Positions 1 through 8,204 of a stretch of 64,000 bases of DNA are shown here, piece by piece (positions within the stretch are counted from its first letter, which is position 1; every line of letters begins with the position of its first letter). Under the pieces are notes generated by a model. It ran no database searches, had not been told where the DNA came from, and saw nothing but the letters and a program-made list of their open reading frames with translations. The DNA is from Streptomyces sp. NBC_00820 (GTDB lineage Bacteria; Actinomycetota; Actinomycetes; Streptomycetales; Streptomycetaceae), in assembly GCF_036347055.1 (NCBI RefSeq), contig NZ_CP108882.1:6188001-6252000 (forward strand), read 5' to 3'. A program made the translations under genes and the position numbers.

Positions 1-159
1 ATCGAACTGCCCATCACCAGCCGGGCCGGCAACAAACTGGTCCTGCAGACCCCGGCGTCCGCCAAGGACGCCCCGCCCGGCTACTACCTGCTGTTCCTGC
101 TCGACTCGCGCGGCGTGCCCAGCGTCGCCAAGTGGGTTCAGCTGCGCCCCGGTTCCTGA
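1..159 (+). CDS. C-terminal end of a galactose-oxidase-like (radical copper oxidase) protein, 5' end outside window
   Basis: Only the last 52 codons are present and the frame is open to the left edge. The tail contains PPGYYLLFLLDSRGVPS, the signature of the C-terminal immunoglobulin-like domain (DUF1929 type) of galactose oxidase and glyoxal oxidase-like copper enzymes such as Streptomyces GlxA. In that family this domain packs against the beta-propeller and supplies a copper-ligand histidine, which would lie upstream of the window. The enzymes are extracellular or cell-surface oxidases that turn alcohols or aldehydes into H2O2 plus product. The gene ends in TGA and is followed by a strong hairpin. 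Family assignment from 52 residues is good, but substrate and export route cannot be judged. Confidence 0.75.
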   Translation: MELPITSRAGNKLVLQTPASAKDAPPGYYLLFLLDSRGVPSVAKWVQLRPGS

Positions 160-200
160 CCGGACCGGACCCTCCCGCTTCCCCTGCCGCCGGAAGAAGA

Positions 201-235
201 GTCCCGGGCGGCGTCGCCCACGCGCCGCCCGGGAC
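201..235 (+). terminator. Hairpin after the copper oxidase gene
   Basis: A 13-bp perfect inverted repeat (201-213 against 223-235, GTCCCGGGCGGCG) has a 9-nt loop and begins about 40 nt after the upstream stop codon. There is no T-run, which is usual for Streptomyces terminators. Confidence 0.65.
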
Positions 236-285
236 GGTCCGTCCCCGACCGTCCCCATCCAGCAAGGGAGTCACATGGCAACGCC

Positions 286-1421
286 ATGCCGCTGCGCGAC
301 AGCACCGAGATCCAGGGCGACGTTCTCGCCGGGTTCAAGAAGGACCACATGACCCTGCTCCTCCTCCAGTTCGGCGACATGACGGCCGCCCGTAACTGGC
401 TGGCGGGGCTGGTTCCGAGCATCGCCACCACCCGGCAGGTCGCCGCGTTCAACGCCAAGTTCAACGAGGCCCGCAGGAACTCCATGGGTGACGATCCGAA
501 GAGTCTCAAGGCCACCTGGCTCGGGCTGAGCCTCACCCACCGGGGGTGCAGTTCCTCACGGGCCGGGAGACGGTCTTCGGCGAGGTGCCCACGGGAGGCA
601 CGATCGAGGCGTTCGTGCAGGGGTCGGCCCTGCGTTCCGAGGCGTTCGGCGACACCGGCCCCAACCACCAGAAGCACTGGATCTCCGGCGCGGACCACCG
701 GCCCGTCGTCCACGCGGTGCTGACCCTCGCGGCCGACGACAAGGACGACCTCAAGGCCGAACTCGCCCGGCAGACGGAGGCGGCCTCCCGTGCCGGGATC
801 GTGATCGTCCACCCGCAGGACGCCGAGCTGTCCTCCTGGCCAGCGCTGGAGGGCGTCGAACGGGTCGACGTGATCCTGCCCGTGCCGGACGAGCAGGGCG
901 TCAACGGCGAGAGCGGCTACTGGCTGTTCCACACGATCGACGGCACCCAGGTCTACCGCCGGATCGACATCGCCCACGACGCCCGCCACACCAGCCGGCG
1001 CGTCGGCGGCGACCAGCCGCTGTCCCGCTGGAACTCCCTCGGCGGCGTGACCCACGTCGACGCGGTGCTGCCGGTGCCCGACCAGCGCCGGGTCGATGGC
1101 ACGACGCAGTACTGGCTCTTCCACACCACCCCGCAGGGGCAGCGCTACCGGCTGATCTCCGTCGCCGACGGCGGCATGCACACCGACATCCTGGAGCGCA
1201 CCGACCGCGACCTCACCAAGTGGGCCTCCCTGCAGGGCGTCGGGGAAGTGGAGGACTTCCTGTTCGTCCCGCAGAAGTACCGCGTGAACGGGCAGACCTT
1301 GGTGCGGGTCTTCCACGACGACCGGCGGTACCGGGTGATCTCGGTCGCGGACGGACCGGGCCATCCCGACACCCTGGTCCGCGAGTCCCGCCCGAACACG
1401 CCGTGGTTCCGCCGCGGCTGA
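286..1421 (+). pseudogene. Frameshifted DyP-type peroxidase N-terminal domain joined to three hemopexin-like repeats
   Basis: Residues read from ATG 286 match the N-terminal ferredoxin-like half of DyP-type peroxidases (LRDSTEIQGDVLAGFKKDH, then ATWLGLSLTHRG). The frame is lost at about 540-546, where a run of five G would need a sixth to continue into QFLTGRETVFGEVP; the matching frame then runs to TGA 1421. The second DyP half with the heme ligand His and distal Asp is absent. In its place are three repeats of about 64 residues from nt 828 (motif W..L.GV..VD.vLPVP....YWLFH...YR.IsV) that resemble hemopexin blades. The ribosome site AAGGGAG (264-270) is well placed for an ATG at 275, which is out of frame with 286, so a second single-base indel is possible. 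This is either a sequencing error or an inactivated gene. No signal peptide is visible. Confidence 0.7.
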
Positions 1422-1445
1422 CCGACCGGCGGCGAGACCCGACTC

Positions 1446-1500
1446 AGGCCGGGCGTACGGCACTTGCGGTGACACATGGTGCCGGACGCCCGGCCTTTTT
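1446..1500 (+). terminator. Intrinsic-type terminator after the DyP-like gene
   Basis: An 11-bp perfect inverted repeat (AGGCCGGGCGT at 1446-1456 and its complement at 1486-1496) is followed directly by five T residues, a canonical rho-independent layout although the loop is long (29 nt). Confidence 0.75.
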
Positions 1501-1560
1501 CGGTGGCTCCATTGGCATGGACCTGACTTGCCGCCTCGGCTAGGATCTGCCCCGCACGCT

Positions 1561-1574
1561 TGAGAGCGCTCTCA
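1561..1574. promoter_or_regulatory. Perfect 14-bp palindrome, CebR/LacI-type operator
   Basis: TGAGAGCGCTCTCA is a perfect palindrome 51 nt before the protease start. It differs from the known Streptomyces CebR operator TGGGAGCGCTCCCA at one symmetrical position, so it is probably the site of a LacI-family carbohydrate regulator. A TAGGAT hexamer at 1541-1546 could be the -10 element, which would place the operator just downstream of the transcription start. The match to the CebR consensus is from memory. Confidence 0.6.
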
Positions 1575-1625
1575 GACATCGGCTGTTCCACCCCCACCCA
1601 GATGGAACGACGAAGGGCAACCCCC

Positions 1626-2795
1626 ATGAGACGCACCACACTCGTCCGCGTCGGCCTGGCCGCACTCCTCACCCTCGGCGGCCTCACCGCCGCCGGCACC
1701 CTCCCCGCGTCGGCGAACCCCGCCCCCACCCCGCACACGACGGCGGCGGACGCGCCCGCCTCCGACGGCCTGCTGGCCGCCATGCGGCGCGACTTCGGCC
1801 TCACCCGGAACCAGGCGGAGGCACGCCTCAAGGCCGAACGGGCCGCCACCGCGCTCGCCCCGAAGGCGCGCAAGACCGCCGGGGACGCGTACGGCGGCTC
1901 CTGGTTCGACGCGCGCAGCGGCCGGCTCACCGTGGCCGTCACCGAGGACGCCTCCACGGCCACGCGCCAGAGCCTGCGGGCCGCGGGCGCCGAACTCCGC
2001 ACCGTCCGCCACACCGCCCGGCAGCTCGACGCGGCCAAGGCCCGCGTCGACCGGCTCAAGGCGCCCACCGGCGTGACCGCCTGGCACGCCGATCCGGCGA
2101 CCGGCGCGGTCGTCGTGGACGTCGTACGCGGCCGGAGTTCCGACAACGATGTCCGGCGCTTTCTGACCCGGGCCCGCGAGACGGCTCCCGTCACCGTCAG
2201 GACCGTCGCCAAGGCCGCGGGCACCCTCGCAGCGGGCACGGTCGGCGGCGACCCCTACTACACCGGCAACGTCCGCTGCTCCATAGGCTTCTCGGTGTAC
2301 GGCGGCTTCGTCACCGCCGGTCACTGCGGCCAGCCCTCGGCGGCCGTCTACGGCTGGGACCACTCCTACGTGGGCAACTTCCAGGGCTCCTCCTTCCCGG
2401 ACAACGACTACGCCTGGGTCAACGTCGGCAGCGGCTGGTGGACCGTACCGGTCGTGCTCGGCTGGGGCACCGTCTCCGACCAGCTCGTGCGGGGCTCGGC
2501 CGTGGCACCCCCCGGCTCCTCCATCTGCCGGTCGGGATCGACCTCCCACTGGCACTGCGGCACCGTCCTGGCCCTCAACGAGACCGTCAACTACAGCCAG
2601 GGCGCCGTCCACGAGGTGACCCACACCAACGTGTGCGCCGAACCCGGCGACTCCGGCGGCTCCTTCATCAGCGGCGACCAGGCCCAGGGCGTCACCTCCG
2701 GCGGCTGGGGCAACTGCACCAGCGGCGGCGAGACCTGGTTCCAGCCGGTCAACGAGATCCTCAACCGCTACGGCCTCACCCTGCACACCGCCTGA
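1626..2795 (+). CDS. Secreted S1 family serine protease (streptogrisin/alpha-lytic type) with prodomain
   Basis: This 389-residue protein starts with a Sec signal peptide (arginine pair, hydrophobic stretch to about residue 30, ASA cleavage site). An alpha-lytic-type pro-region that assists folding spans about 45-200, and the mature chymotrypsin-fold protease begins near 205. The triad is visible as His233 in TAGHC, Asp261 in NDYAWV and Ser343 in GDSGGS, with paired cysteines as in streptogrisins. ATG 1626 was chosen because the signal peptide begins there and GAAGG lies 9 nt upstream; an in-frame ATG at 1602 would add a charged extension. The gene stands alone between two terminators and has a CebR-like operator in its leader, which suggests control by carbohydrate supply. 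Exact cleavage specificity cannot be read. Confidence 0.93.
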   Translation: MRRTTLVRVGLAALLTLGGLTAAGTLPASANPAPTPHTTAADAPASDGLLAAMRRDFGLTRNQAEARLKAERAATALAPKARKTAGDAYGGSWFDARSGRLTVAVTEDASTATRQSLRAAGAELRTVRHTARQLDAAKARVDRLKAPTGVTAWHADPATGAVVVDVVRGRSSDNDVRRFLTRARETAPVTVRTVAKAAGTLAAGTVGGDPYYTGNVRCSIGFSVYGGFVTAGHCGQPSAAVYGWDHSYVGNFQGSSFPDNDYAWVNVGSGWWTVPVVLGWGTVSDQLVRGSAVAPPGSSICRSGSTSHWHCGTVLALNETVNYSQGAVHEVTHTNVCAEPGDSGGSFISGDQAQGVTSGGWGNCTSGGETWFQPVNEILNRYGLTLHTA

Positions 2796-2826
2796 TCCCG
2801 GACACCGCCTGATCCCGTCCACCGCG

Positions 2827-2857
2827 AGGGGTCCCGCCGGACGACGGCGGGACCCCT
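2827..2857. terminator. Bidirectional terminator between convergent protease and GH127 genes
   Basis: A perfect 13-bp stem (AGGGGTCCCGCCG at 2827-2839, complement at 2845-2857) with a 5-nt loop sits between two convergent stop codons. Confidence 0.8.
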
Positions 2858-2882
2858 TGGTGCCACGGTCACGCACGTCCGC

Positions 2883-5300
2883 CTACAGCAGCTGCCACAG
2901 GTGGTCGTCGGTGCCGTTGTCCGCGAACTGCACGACCTGCGCGCTGTTCGCGGTGGACATCCTGTCCACGCCGAGGACCTTGCCGCTGTTCTTGTTCTGC
3001 AGACGGAACCAGCCGTCGCCGTTGTCCAGCCGCCGCCACAGGTGGTCGTCGGTCCCGTTGTCCTCGAACTGCACGACGATCGCGCTGTCGGCCGTCGACA
3101 TGCCGTCGACGCCCAGCACCTTGCCGCTGTGGCCGTTGCGGACGAGGAACCAGCCGTCGCCCCGGTCGAGCAGCTGCCAGGCGTGGTCACCGGTCGGGGT
3201 GTTGTCGAACTGCACCACCCGCGCGCTGTTGGCCGTCGACATGCCGTCGACCGCCAGCACCTTGCCGCTGTGCCTGTTCACCACGCGCCGGAACGGCGGC
3301 TCCGGCGTCCACTGGCGGCCGTCGGACGAGACGGTCGGGAAGCTGCTGATCCGCAGCCGGGCGGCGCCCATCGGGATGAGCGTGACGCTCTCGGTGGGGG
3401 AGTCGGAGCGCGCCGGGCTCTGCTGGAGCGGAGTGACCACGTGCTCGTCGTCCGCGATCCACTCCGGGATACGGCGTGCCTGTGCCGTCATGCGCACCGG
3501 CGTGCCGTCCTGTGTGAAGGGGTCGGCCGCGAGCGGACCCCCGGTGCGGGCGAACTCGGGTGTGCTGCCGAGCAGCAGGCCGTAGTTCCACGGGGTCGTG
3601 GCGTGCACCTCGTACTCGGGGAAGTCGTCGCTGCCCGCGTAACGGACGTAGTTCTCGCCGATCCGCAGCGCGTACGTCAGCGGGCCGCGCCGGACACTGA
3701 CCGCGGCGTGGCCGGCGGACCAGGTGCGCACGGTGGTGCGCTGCGGCAGGCGCAGGGTGACGGTGTCGCCGTCCGCCCACACACGGTCGACGGTCACGAA
3801 GGCGGGCCCCGCCTTCGCCGCGACCGTAAGGCCGTTGACGGTCAGCGCGGGAGCCTCGCACCAGCCCGGGACGCGCAGCCGCAGCGGGAAGCGCACGGTC
3901 TTGGCGGGCGACACGGTGAGGCGGACGGTGTCGTCGAAGGGATAGTCGGTCTCCTCGGTGATCGTGACCCGGGTGCCGCCGGCGACGGTGGCCGTCACCT
4001 GGCAGGGGGCGTACAGGGCGGCGGCCAGGCCCTGGTCGGGCGTGCCGAGCCACAGCTCCTCGCTGAAGTAGGGCCAGCCCATGCCGTAGTTGTGGGGGCA
4101 GCAGCGGTACTGGTCGACGCCGGGCTGGAACGACTGCATGGCGAAGCCGTTCTGGAACTGCCCCTGTGACTTCACGTTGTTGTCGAGGTCGACGCTGTTG
4201 GCGCTGGTGACGTAGTGCAGCGCCTTGCCCTGCGGGTCGAGGGCGGCGGGCAGCAGGTTGAAGGCCAGTTCCTCGCAGCGGTCCGCCCACAGCGGGTCAC
4301 CGGTGACGCGGGTCAGCAGCTCGTGGCTGGCCATGAACTCCACGATCCCGCAGGTCTCGAACCCCTGCCGGGGATCGCCGAAGCCGGGCCGGTAGTTCTC
4401 GTCCCCGGCGAACCCGCCGCCCGGGAACTGGCCGAACTCGCCCATCACTTGGTCGTAGTGACGGTAGGCGGCGGTGGTCAGGGCCGCCGAGCCCGAGCGC
4501 AGCGCGTACTGGGCGGGCTCGCGGAAGCCCTGCGCGATGTTGACGTTGTGCGGGCTCGGGACGGTGTTGGTCCAGTCGGCCCCCCAGGAGTGCATCTTGT
4601 CGGCCAGGTCCAGCAGGAACGCGTCACCGGTACGGCCGTACAGCCACAGCGCGACGTCCAGGCCGTCGCCCCAGCGGTAGGAGATCCAGCTGTGGTCGAA
4701 GGCTCCCTTGCCCTGGGCGTTCATGAAGGTCAGGAAGCGGGTCAGGAAGGGCACGATCCGCTGGTCGCCGGTGTACTCCTCCCAGGTGCGCAGCGCCATC
4801 AGCAGCGGCAGGAACGGCCAGAAGTCGGGGCCGCCGTCCAGCGAGGTGCGCAGGGCCCGGGGGCCGAAGAAGCCGTCGCCCTGCTGGGTGACGAGGACCG
4901 CGTCGATCCAGCGGCGGGCGTTCGCGAGTGCGTTCTGGTCGCGGGTGGCGACGGCGAGGGGCACGTAGCCGCGCAGCCAGTACGGCAGCTCCTCCCAGCC
5001 GGGGTTCTCGGGGTGGACCCAGCCGGTGGTGGTGAAGTCGAGGAAGTGGGAGCGCTGTTCGTAGCGTCCGAACAGTCCGTTCAGCTGGAGCCGGAGCTGT
5101 CCGGCGAGCCAGCCGCGCGGGGTGATGCTGCCCGGCCGCAGCCGGGTGAACGCCGTGGGGGCGAGAGCGCGGACGGCCGCACCGGTCCGGCGGGAAGGGC
5201 CGTCCGCCGCGGCGGCCGCCGGCGCGAGACGGCCGGCCAGCGCCGTGGCGCTGATCGCCAGGGCGCCGCCGGTCAGGAAGTGGCGTCTGTCGAGGGACAT
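2883..5300 (-). CDS. GH127 beta-L-arabinofuranosidase with C-terminal ricin-type lectin repeats, Tat-exported
   Basis: The 805-residue protein has a twin-arginine signal (RRHFLTGG at 5-12, Ala-rich to about 33). Residues about 50-670 are a GH127 (alpha/alpha)6 barrel. The family's cysteine-centred catalytic cluster is recognisable: Glu301, Glu315 with Cys317 in ETCG, and adjacent Cys400-Cys401 in YRCCPHN, corresponding to the zinc-binding Cys/Glu set of the Bifidobacterium enzyme. Residues about 675-805 form three near-identical 47-residue ricin B/CBM13-like repeats (SGKVLGVD.MSTA motif), probably for polysaccharide binding. The start is supported by AGGAG 8 nt upstream. It follows the GH2 gene on the same strand, separated by a hairpin, and probably acts on arabinofuranosides outside the cell. 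Substrate beyond the family name is inferred. Confidence 0.9.
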   Translation of the reverse strand: MSLDRRHFLTGGALAISATALAGRLAPAAAAADGPSRRTGAAVRALAPTAFTRLRPGSITPRGWLAGQLRLQLNGLFGRYEQRSHFLDFTTTGWVHPENPGWEELPYWLRGYVPLAVATRDQNALANARRWIDAVLVTQQGDGFFGPRALRTSLDGGPDFWPFLPLLMALRTWEEYTGDQRIVPFLTRFLTFMNAQGKGAFDHSWISYRWGDGLDVALWLYGRTGDAFLLDLADKMHSWGADWTNTVPSPHNVNIAQGFREPAQYALRSGSAALTTAAYRHYDQVMGEFGQFPGGGFAGDENYRPGFGDPRQGFETCGIVEFMASHELLTRVTGDPLWADRCEELAFNLLPAALDPQGKALHYVTSANSVDLDNNVKSQGQFQNGFAMQSFQPGVDQYRCCPHNYGMGWPYFSEELWLGTPDQGLAAALYAPCQVTATVAGGTRVTITEETDYPFDDTVRLTVSPAKTVRFPLRLRVPGWCEAPALTVNGLTVAAKAGPAFVTVDRVWADGDTVTLRLPQRTTVRTWSAGHAAVSVRRGPLTYALRIGENYVRYAGSDDFPEYEVHATTPWNYGLLLGSTPEFARTGGPLAADPFTQDGTPVRMTAQARRIPEWIADDEHVVTPLQQSPARSDSPTESVTLIPMGAARLRISSFPTVSSDGRQWTPEPPFRRVVNRHSGKVLAVDGMSTANSARVVQFDNTPTGDHAWQLLDRGDGWFLVRNGHSGKVLGVDGMSTADSAIVVQFEDNGTDDHLWRRLDNGDGWFRLQNKNSGKVLGVDRMSTANSAQVVQFADNGTDDHLWQLL
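2886..3275 (-). repeat. Three tandem coding repeats (ricin-type lectin), about 141 bp each
   Basis: The last part of the GH127 gene consists of three direct repeats, two of 141 bp and a final one of 108 bp. They are highly similar at DNA as well as protein level, which suggests recent duplication or ongoing homogenisation. Confidence 0.85.
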
Positions 5301-5343
5301 CGGATGCTCCTGGGGGGGAGGGAGTCCGGCAGGGGGGACGCGC

Positions 5344-5373
5344 GGCCCGCCCCGTCCCCTGGAGGGGCGGGCC
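5344..5373 (-). terminator. Hairpin between GH2 and GH127 genes
   Basis: GGCCCGCCCC (5344-5353) pairs with 5364-5373 across a 10-nt loop in the 101-bp gap. It may terminate GH2 transcripts partially or stabilise them. Confidence 0.55.
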
Positions 5374-5401
5374 ACGCATGCGGGGAGAGCCGGGGTGCGG
5401 C

Positions 5402-8056
5402 TCAGGCGGTGGCGCACACGAGCGTGCCGTCCTCGGCGCCCTTGATCAGGGCCCGGTGAGCGGCGCGCAGACGGTCGGCGTCGGGCTTGAGGACCTTGCG
5501 GTCGTAGGTCATCAGCCCGTTCAACTCGCCTTCCACGTCGCTGATCTGGGTGTAGACCGCGCCGTTGCCGCCCTGGCAGGCCGCCAGTTGCCCGACCTCC
5601 TCCAGGCGGTCCAGGTAGACGTCGGTGTAGGTGTCGGGGGTGACGCCCACATAGGTCATCTGGACCGGGAAGGCGTGTCCGGGCACGCCCAGGCCGAGTC
5701 CGCCGTACTCGCCGCTGACCAGGGCCCGCCTGCCGTCCGGCCTGGGCAGTTGCGGACTCGGGTAGCCGTGGGCGTCGGCGATGTCGCCGTTGCCGCCGTC
5801 CACCGCGCCGCAGCAGTTCAGGCCGCTCATGTTGTTCTCCAGGCGCGTGGGGTCGAGCGACTTGGCGTAGTCGGCGATCCTGGCCTGGTCGTACTGGCCC
5901 CAGCCCTCGTTGAAGGTGACCCACATGACCACCGAGGGATGGCTGTCGTGCTGGAGGATCATCTCCTTCAGCTCGTGCTCGTACTCGGTACGGGCCGTCG
6001 CCGAGGGGTTGACCGTGTTCATGGCCGGCATGTCCTGCCAGACCAGCAGACCGAGCTTGTCCGCCCAGTAGTACCAGCGGTCGGGCTCGACCTTGATGTG
6101 CTTGCGCACGGAGTTGTAGCCCAGCCGCTTGTGCACCTTCAGGTCGTAGGCGAGCGCCTGGTCGGTGGGGGCGGTGTACAGCCCGTCGGGCCAGAAGCCC
6201 TGGTCGAGCGTGGCCATCATGAAGACCGGCTTGCCGTTGAGCAGCGTGCGCTGCTTGCCGCCGACCGTCTTCACCTCGATGGACCGCATCCCGAAGTAGC
6301 TGCCCACCCGGTCGGCTCCGGAGCCCTTGCCGACCGTCACCTTCAGCTTGTACAGGTGCGGGTCGTCGGGCGTCCAGGCGTGCGGGTGCGGCACCGGCAC
6401 CTTCAGCGCGGAACCGGTGGTGCCCCGGGCCCGGCCCACCTCGCGCCTGCCGTCGTAGGCGACCGCCGTGACCGGCAGGCCGTCCCGCACCCCGCGCGCG
6501 GTGACGGACACCGAGCGGTCCGCCAGGTCGGGCGTGGTCTTCACGTCCTCGGCGTGGTCGCGGGCGACCGGCTCCATCCACACCGTCTGCCAGATACCGG
6601 AGGTGGGGGTGTACCAGATGCCGCTCGGGTCGAGGCGCTGCTTGCCGACGGGCGGGTTCTCGCTGCCGGCCGCGTCGGTCGGGTCGTACACGCCGACGAT
6701 CAGCTCCTGCTTCCCGGACTTCTTCAGCGCGTCGGTCACGTCGAGGCTGAAGCGGTCGTAACCGCCCTTGTGCTCACCGACCTTGCGGCCGTTGACGTAG
6801 ACCGCGGTCTGCCAGTCGACGGCGTCGAAGTTGAGCTGGAGCCGCTGGTTGCCGTGGACGCGCCAGTCGGCGGGCACGGTGAAGGTGCGCCGGTACCACA
6901 TGCGGTCCTCGTGCCGCTCGATGCCGGACAGCTGGGACTCGACCGGGTAGGGGACGAGGATCCGCTCGGCGAGGTTCCGGCCCGTCGGCGGCTGTTCGCC
7001 CGCCGCCGCGCCCGCGAACTGCCAGGTCCCGTTGAGGTTCTTCCAGTTCTCGCGGGTCAACTGCGGCCGTGGGTACTCGGGATGGGCGTTCTTGGCACTG
7101 ACCTGGTCGGCCCACGGGGTGCGCAGCTCGTACGCCGAGTTGTTGGTGCCGGTGCTCCAGAAGTCGCTGACGGCGGTGCCGTCGGCGCCGGTCAGGCCGC
7201 CCGAGCCGTCGTAGCGCAGGTCGGCGTAGCCGCCGTGGCCGCCGACGACCGGTTCGCTGAGCGGGACCACCAGCTTGTGCGGGTCGGAGGCGTCCAGGTG
7301 CGCGGTGCCGCGCGGCCACGCCGAGCCGCCGACATCGATGTCGAGGTGCCCGTCGAAGCCGGCCGGGACAGCGGCGAGCGGCTGGGCGAAGTCCAGCACG
7401 AGCGTCTTTCCGTCGGGCTGGATCGCCGCGTCCTGGGGGCCGTTGTAGGTGAAACCGTCCGGCAGTGTGAAGGCGGACTGGGGGATCGCCTGCTTGGTGC
7501 CGCCGGGCGGCGTCCAGCGCACGTGCAGGTTGGATCCGCCGTAGTGCTCGAAGTACTCGACCTTGATGTCGTAGGCGCGGCCGGCCTCCAGGGTGACGGG
7601 AGCGGAGGTCTGCTCGCGGTCCCAGTCGTCCACCCAGTGGTCGATGACGATCCTGCCGTCGATCCACAGGCGGAAGCCGTTGTCGCCGGTGATCGAGAAG
7701 GTGTGCGCGCCCGTGGCGGTGGGCGTGAGTCTGCCGGTCCAGCGCACGCTGACGTCGTCCTGCCGGCCGGCCCGGGCCTTCAGGCGCGGTTCCAGGTCGG
7801 CGAAGTCCAGCGAGGGGTCGAAGGCGGTCGCCTTGAGGTCGGCGAAGTCGAAGGCTCCGGGGGCGGATTGGGTGTAGTAGTCGCCCTTCAGGCCGTGGGT
7901 CGTGGCCGGTGTGCCGTCCGCGGCGGCGGGGGCGGCGCCCGGTCCGGCCACGCCGGCGAGGACGAGCACCAGGGCGGTGAGGGCGGTGAAAGCGGTGAGC
8001 GCGCGGGTGAGGCGGCGGCTCGCGGGCTTTCCGGGACGGGGGAACGGTCGATGCAC
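5402..8056 (-). CDS. Secreted GH2 family glycosidase with N-terminal PA14 domain
   Basis: This 884-residue protein starts at GTG 8056, chosen because GGAGG lies 5 nt upstream and a Sec-type signal (basic region, then an Ala/Leu/Val stretch to about 48) follows. A PA14 carbohydrate-binding domain covers about 50-185, with GLKGDYYT, FSITGDNGFRLWIDG and HVRWTPPGG. The GH2 sugar-binding, immunoglobulin-like and TIM-barrel domains follow. Acid/base Glu717 lies in FNEGWGQYD and nucleophile Glu783 in SGEYGG. The family includes beta-galactosidases, mannosidases and arabinosidases, so the substrate is undetermined; the GH127 and furanose importer next door favour arabino- or galacto-configured plant or cell-wall glycans. 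It is divergent from the LacI regulator and has an operator-like palindrome at 8116-8129 in its leader. Confidence 0.88.
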   Translation of the reverse strand: MHRPFPRPGKPASRRLTRALTAFTALTALVLVLAGVAGPGAAPAAADGTPATTHGLKGDYYTQSAPGAFDFADLKATAFDPSLDFADLEPRLKARAGRQDDVSVRWTGRLTPTATGAHTFSITGDNGFRLWIDGRIVIDHWVDDWDREQTSAPVTLEAGRAYDIKVEYFEHYGGSNLHVRWTPPGGTKQAIPQSAFTLPDGFTYNGPQDAAIQPDGKTLVLDFAQPLAAVPAGFDGHLDIDVGGSAWPRGTAHLDASDPHKLVVPLSEPVVGGHGGYADLRYDGSGGLTGADGTAVSDFWSTGTNNSAYELRTPWADQVSAKNAHPEYPRPQLTRENWKNLNGTWQFAGAAAGEQPPTGRNLAERILVPYPVESQLSGIERHEDRMWYRRTFTVPADWRVHGNQRLQLNFDAVDWQTAVYVNGRKVGEHKGGYDRFSLDVTDALKKSGKQELIVGVYDPTDAAGSENPPVGKQRLDPSGIWYTPTSGIWQTVWMEPVARDHAEDVKTTPDLADRSVSVTARGVRDGLPVTAVAYDGRREVGRARGTTGSALKVPVPHPHAWTPDDPHLYKLKVTVGKGSGADRVGSYFGMRSIEVKTVGGKQRTLLNGKPVFMMATLDQGFWPDGLYTAPTDQALAYDLKVHKRLGYNSVRKHIKVEPDRWYYWADKLGLLVWQDMPAMNTVNPSATARTEYEHELKEMILQHDSHPSVVMWVTFNEGWGQYDQARIADYAKSLDPTRLENNMSGLNCCGAVDGGNGDIADAHGYPSPQLPRPDGRRALVSGEYGGLGLGVPGHAFPVQMTYVGVTPDTYTDVYLDRLEEVGQLAACQGGNGAVYTQISDVEGELNGLMTYDRKVLKPDADRLRAAHRALIKGAEDGTLVCATA

Positions 8057-8115
8057 GAGAACCTCCGGGACACGGAGTTGCGGGTGCGTGCTCTGCCCGT
8101 GCTTCAGGTCATCTT

Positions 8116-8129
8116 GTATAACGTTGGAA
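8116..8129. promoter_or_regulatory. Operator candidate 1 for the adjacent LacI regulator
   Basis: GTATAACGTTGGAA matches 11 of 14 positions of the palindrome TTCCAACGTTGGAA, which I deduce from three sites in this window. It lies between the divergent GH2 and LacI genes, about 60 nt upstream of the GH2 start, and could repress both. Confidence 0.6.
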
Positions 8130-8204
8130 ACAAGGGCAGTTGGCATGACAACACGCCTCCTGCGCTCTGTCCAGGTGTCTGACACGAGGCGTGGGAGGAC
8201 TGAG

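Noticed and set aside
5378..8182. Very long open frame antisense to GH2, and similar ones at 31852-35736 (plus) and 57658-59742 (minus).
   Set aside because: High-GC codon bias opens frames opposite real genes. The translations are Arg/Gly/Val-rich with no recognised motif, while the sense strand carries full catalytic motifs.
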